Shown here in pieces: positions 41,566-50,588 of a DNA stretch of 64,000 nucleotides. Both the position numbers and the translations under genes were made by a program. Each line of letters begins with the position of its first letter. The first letter of the stretch is position 1. The notes under the pieces are model-generated. The model had not been told where the DNA came from. It did not search any database and saw only the letters and a list, made by a program, of their open reading frames with translations. This DNA comes from Trebonia sp964581815 (GTDB taxonomy: Bacteria > Actinomycetota > Actinomycetes > Streptosporangiales > Streptosporangiaceae): the NCBI GenBank assembly GCA_964581815.1, contig CAZORE010000024.1, forward strand, positions 1 to 64,000, read 5' to 3'.

Positions 41566-44500
41566 ATGAATGGCCCTGACGCGCTCGCGGGCGTGCGGCG
41601 AGGCGTACGCCCGTCGCTGCCCGAGGCGAGCACGGAGATGGCTGCGAGCGCGGACCAGGACGCGGTACACGGGACCGCCAGCGGAGCGGACGCCCCGGCG
41701 CCCCGGGGCGGGGCGAGCCAAGGCCCTGGGGTCCACGGCCGGAGAGAGCGGCCGGGACAGGATCAGCCGGACAGCACGGCGGAACGGCCCGTCAGGCGCC
41801 CGGCGCGGCTCGCCCTAAGCAACTGGCCGGTGTCCACGCGGCTCGCGGCGGTGTTCGTGGTGGCGAGCGTGACCGGCCTGGTGTTCGGCGGCCTGCGCGT
41901 GGCGAACGCGGCGACCGCGGCGAACGCGTACAGCAGGACCGCGCAGCTCGCCGCCCTGGCCGATCAAAACACCGTCCTCGCGCAGGCCATGGAGAACGAG
42001 CGCGACGTGTCCGCCGGCGTCGCCGCGTACAGCGCGCTCGCGGCCGCCGCGACCGCGAACAAGGCCGCGCCGAGCGTCGCCAGGCCGATCAACGCGGCGC
42101 TCGCGCGCCAGAACGCCGCCCTCATCGCCGCGGAGCAGGCCACCGACGTGCAGGCCACGCGGACGCGCTCGATGGCCGGCGCCATCGGCTCAGCGTTCCC
42201 CGCCAGCATCCAGTCGAGGGCCTCGGACGTCAGCGCGATGGTCAACGCCATGCCCGGGCTCCGTAGCGAGGTGATCGGGCAGCCGACGTCCGCGGTCATC
42301 GCCAACTACTCGAGCGCGATCGGCGCGCTGTTCGTGTTCAACGACGAGATCACCAGCGGCAGCGGCGACGCCCAGATCGCCGACGAGGTGCGCGCGCTCG
42401 GCGCGCTGTCCCGCGCCAAGGACCAGGCGTCGCAGCTGCGGGGGTTCGTGTACAGCGCCCTGGTCGAGGCATCGGTGAACAACGCGGCGACCAGCAAGCG
42501 CGTGGCCGGCAACCCGAGCGGCACGCCGTACAACTCCCTCGGCCAGAAGGCCCTCGCCGACGCCGGCGGCCTCAGCATGCTCACCACCGCGCAGGGCCTG
42601 GAGTACGCCGACCTCGCGGCCTTCGACAACGCCGCCGCCCCGGCGACGGCCAACGCCTACCTGGCCACCGTGGCCGGCCAGCCGGACACCAACGTCCAGC
42701 TCATCGAGGACTTCATCAGCGAGACGGGTGACCCGAGGCAGACGTTCCAGGCAGTCGACGGGCACGCCTCGCTCGGCTTCAGCCAGGCGACCGTCGCGGC
42801 CACCTGGTACAGCAATGCGTCGATCCAGATCGGCCAGATGCGGACCATCGAGGCGCAGCTAGTCGACGCGATCGTCGCCCGCAGCCAGTCGCTGCAGCAG
42901 CAAGCCATGCAGTCGGCGGTGCTCACCGCCATGATCACCGGCGGCGCGGTGCTCTTGGTGCTGCTTGCGACCGCGCTGGTCGGCCGCACCCTGATCAACC
43001 CGCTGCGCCGCCTGCAGGCGGACGCGCTTGAGATTGCCGCGGTCCGGCTGCCCGCGCGGGTGGCGGCCGCGGCCGCCGGCACGGAGCCAGGCGAGGAACC
43101 CGGCATGGTCGAGCCCGTGGGCGTGCAGTCGACGGACGAGATCGGCCGGGTGGCGCGCGCGTTCGACCAGGTGCACGCCGAAGCGGTGCGGCTGGCCGGT
43201 AACGAGGCGCAGCTGCGCGGCAGCCTCAACGCGATGTTCATCAGCCTGTCCCGGCGCAGCGTGCCGCTGATCGACCGGCTCGCGCGGATGATCGACGCGA
43301 TGGAGCAGAACGAGGACGACCCGGACCAGCTAGCCAACCTGTTCGCCATGGACCACCTGGTCACCCGGATGCGGCGGAACTCAGAGAACCTGCTTGTGCT
43401 GGCCGGCGAGGAGCCGGTACGCAAGTGGACGGAGTCCGTTCCGCTCACCGACGTGACCCGCGCGGCCGCGGCGGAGATCGAGCAGTACGGCCGCGTGGCG
43501 CTCACCGTCCAGCCGGGGATCATGGTCTCCGGCCAGGTCGCGGCGGACGTGGTGCACCTGCTGGCCGAGCTGATCGAGAACGCCACGCTGTTCTCGCCGC
43601 GCGATACCCAGGTCCGCGTCACCGTGACGGAGCTGCGCAGCGGCGGTGTGCTCATCGAGGTCCGCGACGACGGGGTCGGCATCTCGGAAGTCCGGCTCGC
43701 CGACATGAACTGGCGACTCGACCACCCGCCGGTGCTCGACGTGTCCATCTCACGGCACATGGGCTTGTACGCCGTTTCCCGCCTTGCGGCCAGGCACGGC
43801 ATCCGGGTCAAGCTCCGCCCGGGCACACCGCAGGGGCTGTCGGCACTGGTCTGGCTGCCCGGCGGGCTGGCCAGGCATGATCACACCATGGCGGGCGGCA
43901 GCCACTCGCGCACCCTCGGGACCTTCGTGGTCGACCAGGCGGCAGCCCGTCCTACCACGCTGAGCAGGCACGCGGTGGGCAGGCACCGCAGCAGCCTGCT
44001 CGGCAGCGGCGAGCAGCGCGCACTCACCGGGCGCGGCGAGTACGCGCGAGGCGACACAGTGAGGGGCGACATGATGCGGGGCGACGCAGGGCGGGGCGAC
44101 ACGGTGCGGGGCGACACGGCGCGCGCCGAGCATGCGACCCGCCCGGCGACGGCCTGGTTCGCCGCCAGGCGGCCCTCCAGCGGTGCCGCCGCCCGGTCCA
44201 CGGAGGAACTGGCGGCCAGCTGGCGGTCGGCGACGAATAGCTGGCCGACCGCGGCGGGAATGGGCATGGCCAGGCAGGCGGGCCGCGACGCCGGCCCGGC
44301 TGGTCGTTACCAGACCGGCGAGATGGCCGCCATCCCTGAGCAGGCCGGGCAGACCACCGCGGGGCTTCCCCGGCGAGTGCCGCGGACGAGTGCCTACCCG
44401 GGTGCGGGCGCGCCGGACTTCGGCCTGCCCGCCGACCTTGACGGTACGCCGGTGCCGGTGCCGGCCCTTGGCGCGCCGGCCGACGAGATGGCCGCTCCCT

Positions 44501-44688
44501 ATGACGGCCCCTTCCGCGAGCCCCCCTACCGGGAGCCCGCATACCAGGAGCAAGCGCGGTCACGCCGGCGTTCGCCAGAGGCGGCGCGCAACCGCCTGTC
44601 CGGGTTCCAGCTTGGCAGCCGTGACGCAGTGCAGGCAGGTCTGCGGGCCGGTCAGGCACCGCATGCAGGAGAGGAGAACAGCCGGTGA
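41566..44688 (+). CDS. sensor histidine kinase with NIT domain (conservon CvnA-like)
   Basis: The 1040-residue kinase has a cytosolic N-terminus, a transmembrane helix at about 92-115, an extracellular nitrate/nitrite-sensing (NIT) domain, a second helix at about 451-473, and a HAMP region with LINPLRRLQADALEIA. The phosphoacceptor-like helix reads AMDHLVTRMRRNSENLLVLA, and the ATPase domain has the N box (ELIENATLFSP, near residue 668) and G box (VRDDGVGIS). The disordered tail (about 780-1040) contains five R-G-D-x-x repeats at 828-852. It overlaps the roadblock gene by four bases. The layout matches CvnA of streptomycete conservons; the usual CvnC and CvnD genes are absent. Confidence 0.93.
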   Translation: MNGPDALAGVRRGVRPSLPEASTEMAASADQDAVHGTASGADAPAPRGGASQGPGVHGRRERPGQDQPDSTAERPVRRPARLALSNWPVSTRLAAVFVVASVTGLVFGGLRVANAATAANAYSRTAQLAALADQNTVLAQAMENERDVSAGVAAYSALAAAATANKAAPSVARPINAALARQNAALIAAEQATDVQATRTRSMAGAIGSAFPASIQSRASDVSAMVNAMPGLRSEVIGQPTSAVIANYSSAIGALFVFNDEITSGSGDAQIADEVRALGALSRAKDQASQLRGFVYSALVEASVNNAATSKRVAGNPSGTPYNSLGQKALADAGGLSMLTTAQGLEYADLAAFDNAAAPATANAYLATVAGQPDTNVQLIEDFISETGDPRQTFQAVDGHASLGFSQATVAATWYSNASIQIGQMRTIEAQLVDAIVARSQSLQQQAMQSAVLTAMITGGAVLLVLLATALVGRTLINPLRRLQADALEIAAVRLPARVAAAAAGTEPGEEPGMVEPVGVQSTDEIGRVARAFDQVHAEAVRLAGNEAQLRGSLNAMFISLSRRSVPLIDRLARMIDAMEQNEDDPDQLANLFAMDHLVTRMRRNSENLLVLAGEEPVRKWTESVPLTDVTRAAAAEIEQYGRVALTVQPGIMVSGQVAADVVHLLAELIENATLFSPRDTQVRVTVTELRSGGVLIEVRDDGVGISEVRLADMNWRLDHPPVLDVSISRHMGLYAVSRLAARHGIRVKLRPGTPQGLSALVWLPGGLARHDHTMAGGSHSRTLGTFVVDQAAARPTTLSRHAVGRHRSSLLGSGEQRALTGRGEYARGDTVRGDMMRGDAGRGDTVRGDTARAEHATRPATAWFAARRPSSGAAARSTEELAASWRSATNSWPTAAGMGMARQAGRDAGPAGRYQTGEMAAIPEQAGQTTAGLPRRVPRTSAYPGAGAPDFGLPADLDGTPVPVPALGAPADEMAAPYDGPFREPPYREPAYQEQARSRRRSPEAARNRLSGFQLGSRDAVQAGLRAGQAPHAGEENSR

Positions 44689-45083
44689 CCGGCGCGTACC
44701 GTGAGGACCTGAACTGGCTCGTCACCGATTTCACCACCCGCGTGGCCGACGTGGCTCACGCGATCGTGGTATCCGCCGACGGCGTGCCCCTTGCCCTTTC
44801 CGCCGATATCCCCGCGCAGGCCGTCGAGCAGTTCTCCGCCATCACCTCCGGGCTGACGAGCCTCATTGCCGGCGCCGCGCGGATCATGGATGCGGGCACG
44901 CCGACTCAGGCGCTGGTGGAAATGGATCACGGGCTGATGTTCGTGAAGGCCATCAGTGACGGCTCGAGCCTTGCCGTGCTCGCCGCACCGGAATGCGACA
45001 CAAGGCAGGTCTCCTATGAGATGACACGCCTGGTCGAGGCGGTCGGCGACCTGCTCACCCCGGCGGTCCGCGCTGAGGTCTAG
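44685..45083 (+). CDS. roadblock/LC7 domain protein (conservon CvnB-like)
   Basis: A 132-residue protein with the roadblock/LC7 fold: DLNWLVTDFTTRVADVAHAI, then VVSADGVPLALSADIP and LMFVKAISDGSSLAVLAAPE. In conservons this protein associates with the kinase and with a GTPase. The GTG start overlaps the kinase stop by four bases. No DUF742 or GTPase gene follows; the next gene is an AfsR/LuxR-type regulator 230 bases downstream, so the module is incomplete or rewired. Confidence 0.93.
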   Translation: MTGAYREDLNWLVTDFTTRVADVAHAIVVSADGVPLALSADIPAQAVEQFSAITSGLTSLIAGAARIMDAGTPTQALVEMDHGLMFVKAISDGSSLAVLAAPECDTRQVSYEMTRLVEAVGDLLTPAVRAEV

Positions 45084-45312
45084 CGCGGCGCGGTTGCGGC
45101 TATTCGCATTACCTCATGCCTTTTGCCAGGGATAGTGGCTTTTGTCGGGAGAATGACAACAAGCGCGCTGACACCGGAGAATGCGGTAGTCCTGTGGAAA
45201 TCGCGGCTTGCAATGTTTATTTTGCGAAAATGGGGGAGACCACGCCTCTGCGGTGAGTGATAATGCGGTGGGGAGGACCGCGGGGGAGGGGCCGCGACAA
45301 CGTGAGGTGCGC

Positions 45313-47769
45313 ATGAATTCGCCGGCCACGACCGGCAGTCCCGGCGCGAGGCAGCGCCGCTGGAAGTTGCCCGCCGATGTCTCCGGTTTCGTCGGCCGGA
45401 GCAGCGAACTCGCGCAGCTGGCCGGCCTGCTCGACAGCGCGCGGCTCGTCACCATCGCAGGCCCCGGCGGTGTCGGCAAGACCCGTCTCGCGCTGCGCGC
45501 CGCCGCGGGCGTGGACTGCGCCGACGGCAGCTGCCTCGTCGAGTTGTCCGGCCTCACCGACCCCGAACTGCTCTGCGACACCGTCGCGCTGCGCCTCGGA
45601 CGAAACCGAGCGCACGCGGCCGGCGCGCTTGGCCGCCCGCGGCGCGCGCACGCGGCCGCCGTCGACGCGGTGCTTGACGAGCTAAGCGGCCGGGAGCTGC
45701 TGCTCGTCCTCGACACCTGCGAGCACCTGGCCAGCGCCTGCGCGGAGTTCGCCGCGACGGTGCTGCGACAGGCAAGCGCAGTCAAGATCCTGGCGACGAG
45801 CAGGCAGCCGCTGCACGTGCCAGGCGAGGAGGTGCTCAGGCTCGGCCCGTTGTGCGTGCCAGGCACGGAGAGCGCCACCACGGTCGCCGAGGCGGGCGAC
45901 GCCGTCGAACTGTTCGCGCAGCGCGCCGCGGCGGCGGTCAGCGGATTCACGCTCACCCCGGCGGACCTGCCGCATGCCATCCGGCTCTGCCGGCGGCTCG
46001 ACGGCATGCCGCTGGCGATCGAGCTCGCGGCGGTCCGGGTGCGGGCGCTGCCGGTCGCCGACCTCGCCGCGCGGATCGGCACCGGCCTCGCGGCCGGCAT
46101 CGGTACCCGCCGGGGCGCCACCAGCCGCCATCAGACACTGCGGGCGGCCATCGACTGGTCCTACGAACTGTGCACCGCGGCCGAAAAGGCCGCCTGGCGG
46201 CGGCTGTCGGTGTTCGCGGGTACCTTTGACCTGGCAGGCGCGCGCGATGTGGTCGCGGGCCGCGAGGTGTCTGCCGAGCAGGCAGAAGAGGTGATCCGCG
46301 GGCTGGTGGACAAGTCCGTGGCCCTGCCCGTGGGCGCGGGACGCTACCGGCTGCTCGACTCGGTGCGCGAGTTCGGCGCCGTGCGGCTCACCGAGGCGGG
46401 CGAGGACGGCGAGTGCCATGAGCGTTACCTGGCTCGCTACCTGAGCTTGACCAGCGAGTTCAGCCACCGCCTCACCGCCGACGGGCAGCGGGACCGGCTC
46501 GGCCGGCTGCGCGCCGAGCACACCAACATCCGCCGGGCGCTTGAGTACGGCCTCGCCGTGACGGGCACCGGGACGGGCACGGCGACGGGCACTGGCGCCG
46601 TGCCGCCCCGCGCGCGGTCCGCCGCCCGGCTGGCCGCCGCGCTGTTCCCCTACTGGGTCATGTCCGGATCCATCCGGGAGGGCATGCGCTGGCAGGACAA
46701 GACGCTTGAACGGTTCACCGAGCCGTCGCCGGAACGGGCGAGCGCGCTGGCCAACCGGGCGCTGCTCGGCACCACCGCGGGCTTCCCTGAGGCACCGGGA
46801 CAGGCCACCGAGGCGATCGCCATGGCGGCGCAGGTCGGTGACGAGCGGACTCACGCCCGGGCTTACCTCGCGCTGCAGTTGGCGCTCACCACGAGCGGAC
46901 GCTACCCGGAGGCGCTCGAGGTGGCACAGCAGGCGCGGTGGCGGCTTGAGGCGCTCGGCGCGGAGCACGCACTGCGTACCCTTGAGATACAGCTCGCGCT
47001 GACCTACGTGCACGCGAGGAACTTCGACGCGGCGATACAGCAATGCCAGCGCCTGCTGCGCGGACTCGGGCCCGGCGAGCGGTGGCTGCGCGGCACCGCG
47101 CATGCCTTGTCGGCGCTTGCCTACTACCAGCAGCCCGGCCGGCACGCCGAATGCGCCGCCGCGGCAACCGCGGCGCTGCAGGCCACCCACGAGATTAGCT
47201 ACCTGGTCGGCGAGGCCTACTCGCTCGAGGTGCTCGCCTGGCTGGCCGCGGACGCAGGCCGGTGCCAGCGCGCCGCGTGGCTGCTCGGCGCGGCGCAGGC
47301 GCTCTGGGACCGGACCGGCGGCCGGCTGAGCGGCAGCACCGTGCTCGACGGCTACCACCAGCACGCCGCGGTCGCCGCCGCGGGCACGCTCGGCAAGGCG
47401 CGGTTCACCGAGCTGCACGCGGCGGGCGCCGCCCGGCCGCTCGCGCAGGTCGCCGCGCTCGCCGTGGCCGGGGCCGACGTGCTGCCCGAGCTGCCCATCC
47501 CGCGGGCTCACGCGGAACCGCCCGACCGCTGGGCGGGCAGCGAGGAGCTCACCGCCCGCGAGCGCCAGATCGCCGTGCTCGTCGCGCGCGGGCTGTCCAA
47601 CAAGGACGTCGCGGAGCGGCTCGTCATCTCCAAGCGAACCGTTGACGCGCACGTCAACCACATCTTCGCCAAGCTCCGGCTCTCCTCGCGGGTGCAGCTG
47701 ACAATCTCGTTGCGCGATCAGGCGCCCCGGCTGCTCGACGACGACCTGTCTCCCTCCGTCCACACGTAG
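45313..47769 (+). CDS. NB-ARC/LuxR family transcriptional regulator (paralogue 1)
   Basis: The 818-residue protein has an N-terminal FVGRSSELAQLAGLL motif, then Walker A GPGGVGKTR (about residues 50-58), Walker B-like LLLVLDTCEHL, and RLCRRLDGMPLAIELAA (the GLPL motif of NB-ARC ATPases). A helical repeat region, with TGTGTGTATGTG inserted near residue 423, follows. The C-terminus carries a LuxR helix-turn-helix (ARERQIAVLVARGLSNKDVA, VISKRTVDAHVNHIF). It is probably an ATP-regulated transcription factor of the AfsR/MalT type. ATG 45313 was chosen; the frame is open to 45208. Two paralogues follow. Confidence 0.9.
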   Translation: MNSPATTGSPGARQRRWKLPADVSGFVGRSSELAQLAGLLDSARLVTIAGPGGVGKTRLALRAAAGVDCADGSCLVELSGLTDPELLCDTVALRLGRNRAHAAGALGRPRRAHAAAVDAVLDELSGRELLLVLDTCEHLASACAEFAATVLRQASAVKILATSRQPLHVPGEEVLRLGPLCVPGTESATTVAEAGDAVELFAQRAAAAVSGFTLTPADLPHAIRLCRRLDGMPLAIELAAVRVRALPVADLAARIGTGLAAGIGTRRGATSRHQTLRAAIDWSYELCTAAEKAAWRRLSVFAGTFDLAGARDVVAGREVSAEQAEEVIRGLVDKSVALPVGAGRYRLLDSVREFGAVRLTEAGEDGECHERYLARYLSLTSEFSHRLTADGQRDRLGRLRAEHTNIRRALEYGLAVTGTGTGTATGTGAVPPRARSAARLAAALFPYWVMSGSIREGMRWQDKTLERFTEPSPERASALANRALLGTTAGFPEAPGQATEAIAMAAQVGDERTHARAYLALQLALTTSGRYPEALEVAQQARWRLEALGAEHALRTLEIQLALTYVHARNFDAAIQQCQRLLRGLGPGERWLRGTAHALSALAYYQQPGRHAECAAAATAALQATHEISYLVGEAYSLEVLAWLAADAGRCQRAAWLLGAAQALWDRTGGRLSGSTVLDGYHQHAAVAAAGTLGKARFTELHAAGAARPLAQVAALAVAGADVLPELPIPRAHAEPPDRWAGSEELTARERQIAVLVARGLSNKDVAERLVISKRTVDAHVNHIFAKLRLSSRVQLTISLRDQAPRLLDDDLSPSVHT

Positions 47770-47911
47770 TAGCGTGAGGCCTGGTCCACCGATGCGCGAG
47801 GTCGCCATGGCTACCAGCACGTCCCACCGGCCGCCCGGCCCGCTGCGGTCGCAGCTCGGTACTATCACCGCAACCGGCGGAGTCCGCACGTGTGAAGGGC
47901 CGGCCTAGCGG

Positions 47912-50464
47912 ATGTTCCTCGGTCAGGCACTCAAGAGCCGCGGTCAGCTGCCCGTCGAGACAACCGGCTTCGTCGGGCGGGAGGCGGAGCTTGCCCGGCT
48001 GAGCGCGCTGCTCTCCCGGGCCAGGCTGGTCACGGTGACCGGGCCGGCCGGCGTCGGCAAGACCAGGCTCGCGCTGCGCGCCGCGGCCAAGGCGGCGCCC
48101 GGCTTCGCCGACGGCGCCTGCCTCGCCGAACTCGCCGCGATCGCCGACCCCGGGCTGCTCGTGCCGTCGGTGGCGGGCGCGCTCGGCGTCGCCGGGCCGC
48201 TCCGCGGCTCACCGCTCGACGCGGTGCTCGATCACCTGGCCGACCGGAACCTGCTGCTGATCCTGGACACCTGCGAGCACCTCGTCGACGCCTGCGCGAT
48301 GTTCGCCGAGGCGGTCATCGCCCGGGCCCCGCGGGTCACCATGCTCACGACGAGCAGGGAGCCGCTCGACGTCAGCGGCGAAAACGCCTGCCCGGTCGCA
48401 CCGCTCCCTATCCCCCGCCGGTCCGACGCCGGCCTGCTCGCGGGCACCGCCGTCGAGCTGTTCATACAGCGCGCGTCCGCCGCGGTCCCCGGCTACGCGT
48501 TTACCCCCGACGACCTGCCCCAGGTGATCAGGCTGTGTCGCAGGCTCGACGGCCTGCCGCTGGCCATCGAGCTTGCCGCGATCCGGCTGCGCGCGCTGCC
48601 GGTCGCCGAGCTCGCCAGCCGCCTCGACCAGCGGCTCGCGTTGCTGGCGAGCGGGCACGGCGCCAGGCACCGGACGCTGCGGGACGCGATCGGGTGGAGC
48701 CACGACCTGTGCACGCCGGCCGAGAAGGCGCTGTGGGCGTGCCTTTCCGTTTTCGGCGGCCCCTTCACCATGAGCGCGGCGGAGGAGGTGTGCGCGGGTG
48801 ACCTCGACCCCGGGCAGGTCATGCCGACGCTCATCCGGCTGGTGGACAAGTCGATCCTGATGCGGGCCGGCCAGGCGGCCAGTGCGGCGGGGCCGGCCGG
48901 GGCCTCGTCGTGGCCGAGCGCGGGCCAGCCCACCAGGTACCTGATGCTCGGCACCTACCGCGCATTCGGCGCGGGACAGCTCGCCGCCTCGGGCTCCGAG
49001 GCGGCGGCCAAGCGGCGGTTCATCGGCCGTTACCTGGCCATGGCCGCAGGCCTGCGCGACCACCTCCTCGACGACGACCAGCTCGGCCGGCTGCGGGAAC
49101 TGCGGCGCGAGCACGACAACATCAGGGCAGCGCTCGACTGCGCGCTCGGCGCCGAGACCGCCGAGACCGCCGCAGCCACCGAGAGCACCGCAGCCACCGA
49201 GNNNNNNNNNNNNNNNNNNNNNNNNNNNNNNNNNNNNNNNNNNNNNNNNNNNNNNNNNNNNNNNNNNNNNNNNNNNNNNNNNNNNNNNNNNNNNNNNNNN
49301 NCCGAGACCGCCGCAGCCACCGAGAGCACCGCAGCCACCGAGGCGCCGGCCGACGTCGAACTCGCCATCGCGCTGCTCGACTACTGGCGCTGCCGTGGCC
49401 TCGCGCCCGAAGGCAGCCAGTGGCTCGGCAAGGCCGTCGCGCGGGCGCCCGCCGGCTCGGCCGCCCGCGCCCGCGCACTGCTCGCGCGCGGCCACCTGCT
49501 CGCGATGCAGGGCCGGGCCGATCTCGCGCTCGCCGATGCGTCGCAGGTCATCGACGCGGCCGCGGAGCTCGCCGACGGCGCGCTGACCGCACGCGGCCAC
49601 CTGGTCAAGACCATGGCGCTGACCACGCTTGGGCGGCTCACCGAGGCGGCCGAAGCGGGCGACGAGGCCAGGCGGCTGCTGTCCGCGCTCAGCGACCGGG
49701 CCGGCCTGATCGACCTCGACATCCAGCTGACCTACCTGGCGCTGCGGGGCGGGGACAGCCAGGCGGCGTTCCGGCTGGTGGAGCGGGCGCTGCGGCAGCT
49801 CGGCGCCTCCCGTGAGCGCTGGCTGCACGCGAGCTGCTACCTGCAGGCCGCGCTCGCGCTCTACCTGGCGGGCCGCGACACCGAGTCCGTGTGGACAGCG
49901 ATGCGCGCGCTCCGGGTCAAACAGGAGACCGGTGACGTCGCGGGCCTCGCCTGCGGGCTTGAGCTGCTTGGCTGGCTGGCGGCACGGGCGGGCAGCTACC
50001 AGCGCGCCGCGTGGCTGCTCGGCGCCGCGGAGGCGCGCTGGGAGCGGGCGGGCCGGCGGTTCGCCGGCCTCCCCTTCTTCGAGCAGGCACGGGCCGGCGC
50101 GAGGGCGAGGTCCGCGGCCGCGCTCGGCGCGGAGCGGTTCGGTGAACTGCTCGCCAGGGGGGCACGCCAGCCACTCGCGGCGACGATCGCCTTCGCGCTC
50201 GATGAGACCCGCGACCCCGACGACGACGGCGACGCGCCGGCCGCGCTGACCGCCCGGCTCACCGCCCGCGAGCTGGAAATCGCCGCCCTTGTCGCCGACG
50301 GCCTCACCAACCGGCAAGTCGCGGAGAAGCTTTTCATCTCGCGGCGTACCGTCGACGCGCACCTTGAGCACATATTCGGGAAGCTGGAGATTACCTCACG
50401 GGTAATGCTCGCGATTCACGCGCGCGAGGAGATCGCGGAGGCGGACGGCACCACACGCGGCTAG
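47912..50464 (+). CDS. NB-ARC/LuxR family transcriptional regulator (paralogue 2, contains assembly gap)
   Basis: The frame has the same plan as its upstream paralogue: FVGREAELARLSALLSRARL, Walker A GPAGVGKTR (about residue 44), GLPL motif CRRLDGLPLAIELAA, and a C-terminal LuxR helix-turn-helix (ARELEIAALVADGLTNRQVA, then FISRRTVDAHLEHIF). A run of 100 N bases (49202-49301) replaces part of the linker. Both flanks carry the same ETAAATESTAATE repeat, so the true linker length is unknown and the stated length is nominal. Confidence 0.88.
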   Translation: MFLGQALKSRGQLPVETTGFVGREAELARLSALLSRARLVTVTGPAGVGKTRLALRAAAKAAPGFADGACLAELAAIADPGLLVPSVAGALGVAGPLRGSPLDAVLDHLADRNLLLILDTCEHLVDACAMFAEAVIARAPRVTMLTTSREPLDVSGENACPVAPLPIPRRSDAGLLAGTAVELFIQRASAAVPGYAFTPDDLPQVIRLCRRLDGLPLAIELAAIRLRALPVAELASRLDQRLALLASGHGARHRTLRDAIGWSHDLCTPAEKALWACLSVFGGPFTMSAAEEVCAGDLDPGQVMPTLIRLVDKSILMRAGQAASAAGPAGASSWPSAGQPTRYLMLGTYRAFGAGQLAASGSEAAAKRRFIGRYLAMAAGLRDHLLDDDQLGRLRELRREHDNIRAALDCALGAETAETAAATESTAATEXXXXXXXXXXXXXXXXXXXXXXXXXXXXXXXXXXETAAATESTAATEAPADVELAIALLDYWRCRGLAPEGSQWLGKAVARAPAGSAARARALLARGHLLAMQGRADLALADASQVIDAAAELADGALTARGHLVKTMALTTLGRLTEAAEAGDEARRLLSALSDRAGLIDLDIQLTYLALRGGDSQAAFRLVERALRQLGASRERWLHASCYLQAALALYLAGRDTESVWTAMRALRVKQETGDVAGLACGLELLGWLAARAGSYQRAAWLLGAAEARWERAGRRFAGLPFFEQARAGARARSAAALGAERFGELLARGARQPLAATIAFALDETRDPDDDGDAPAALTARLTARELEIAALVADGLTNRQVAEKLFISRRTVDAHLEHIFGKLEITSRVMLAIHAREEIAEADGTTRG
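49202..49301. other. assembly gap (100 N) inside a short tandem repeat
   Basis: Exactly 100 N bases are flanked by the same repeat: GAGACCGCCGCAGCCACCGA is found on each side, giving E-T-A-A-A-T-E-S-T-A-A-T-E. The gap looks like a collapsed or unresolved tandem repeat in a regulator linker, and the round number is a placeholder rather than a measured size. Confidence 0.95.
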
Positions 50465-50588
50465 ATCAATTCGTTCCCGCGGGCCAGGCGTCCACGGACG
50501 GCCAGCAGGGCGCAGGTCCGCCGGCTTGACCGGCCAGTTTCCCGTTGACCTCGTTACGCCGCGCCCGCATCGCGATAATGGGGGTGAG

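Noticed and set aside
45682..47889. 735-codon antisense open frame opposite LuxR ATPase 1
   Set aside because: It is composed of Arg/Gly/Ala-rich low-complexity sequence with no family motif. Long antisense frames are expected opposite high-GC genes, and similar ones occur opposite copies 2 and 3.
49202..49301. Continuous 850-residue reading through the N run
   Set aside because: The N run is a placeholder; length and frame across it are not evidence.
48209..50371. 720-codon antisense open frame opposite LuxR ATPase 2
   Set aside because: It reads through the N gap and has no recognisable domain; it is a codon-bias shadow.
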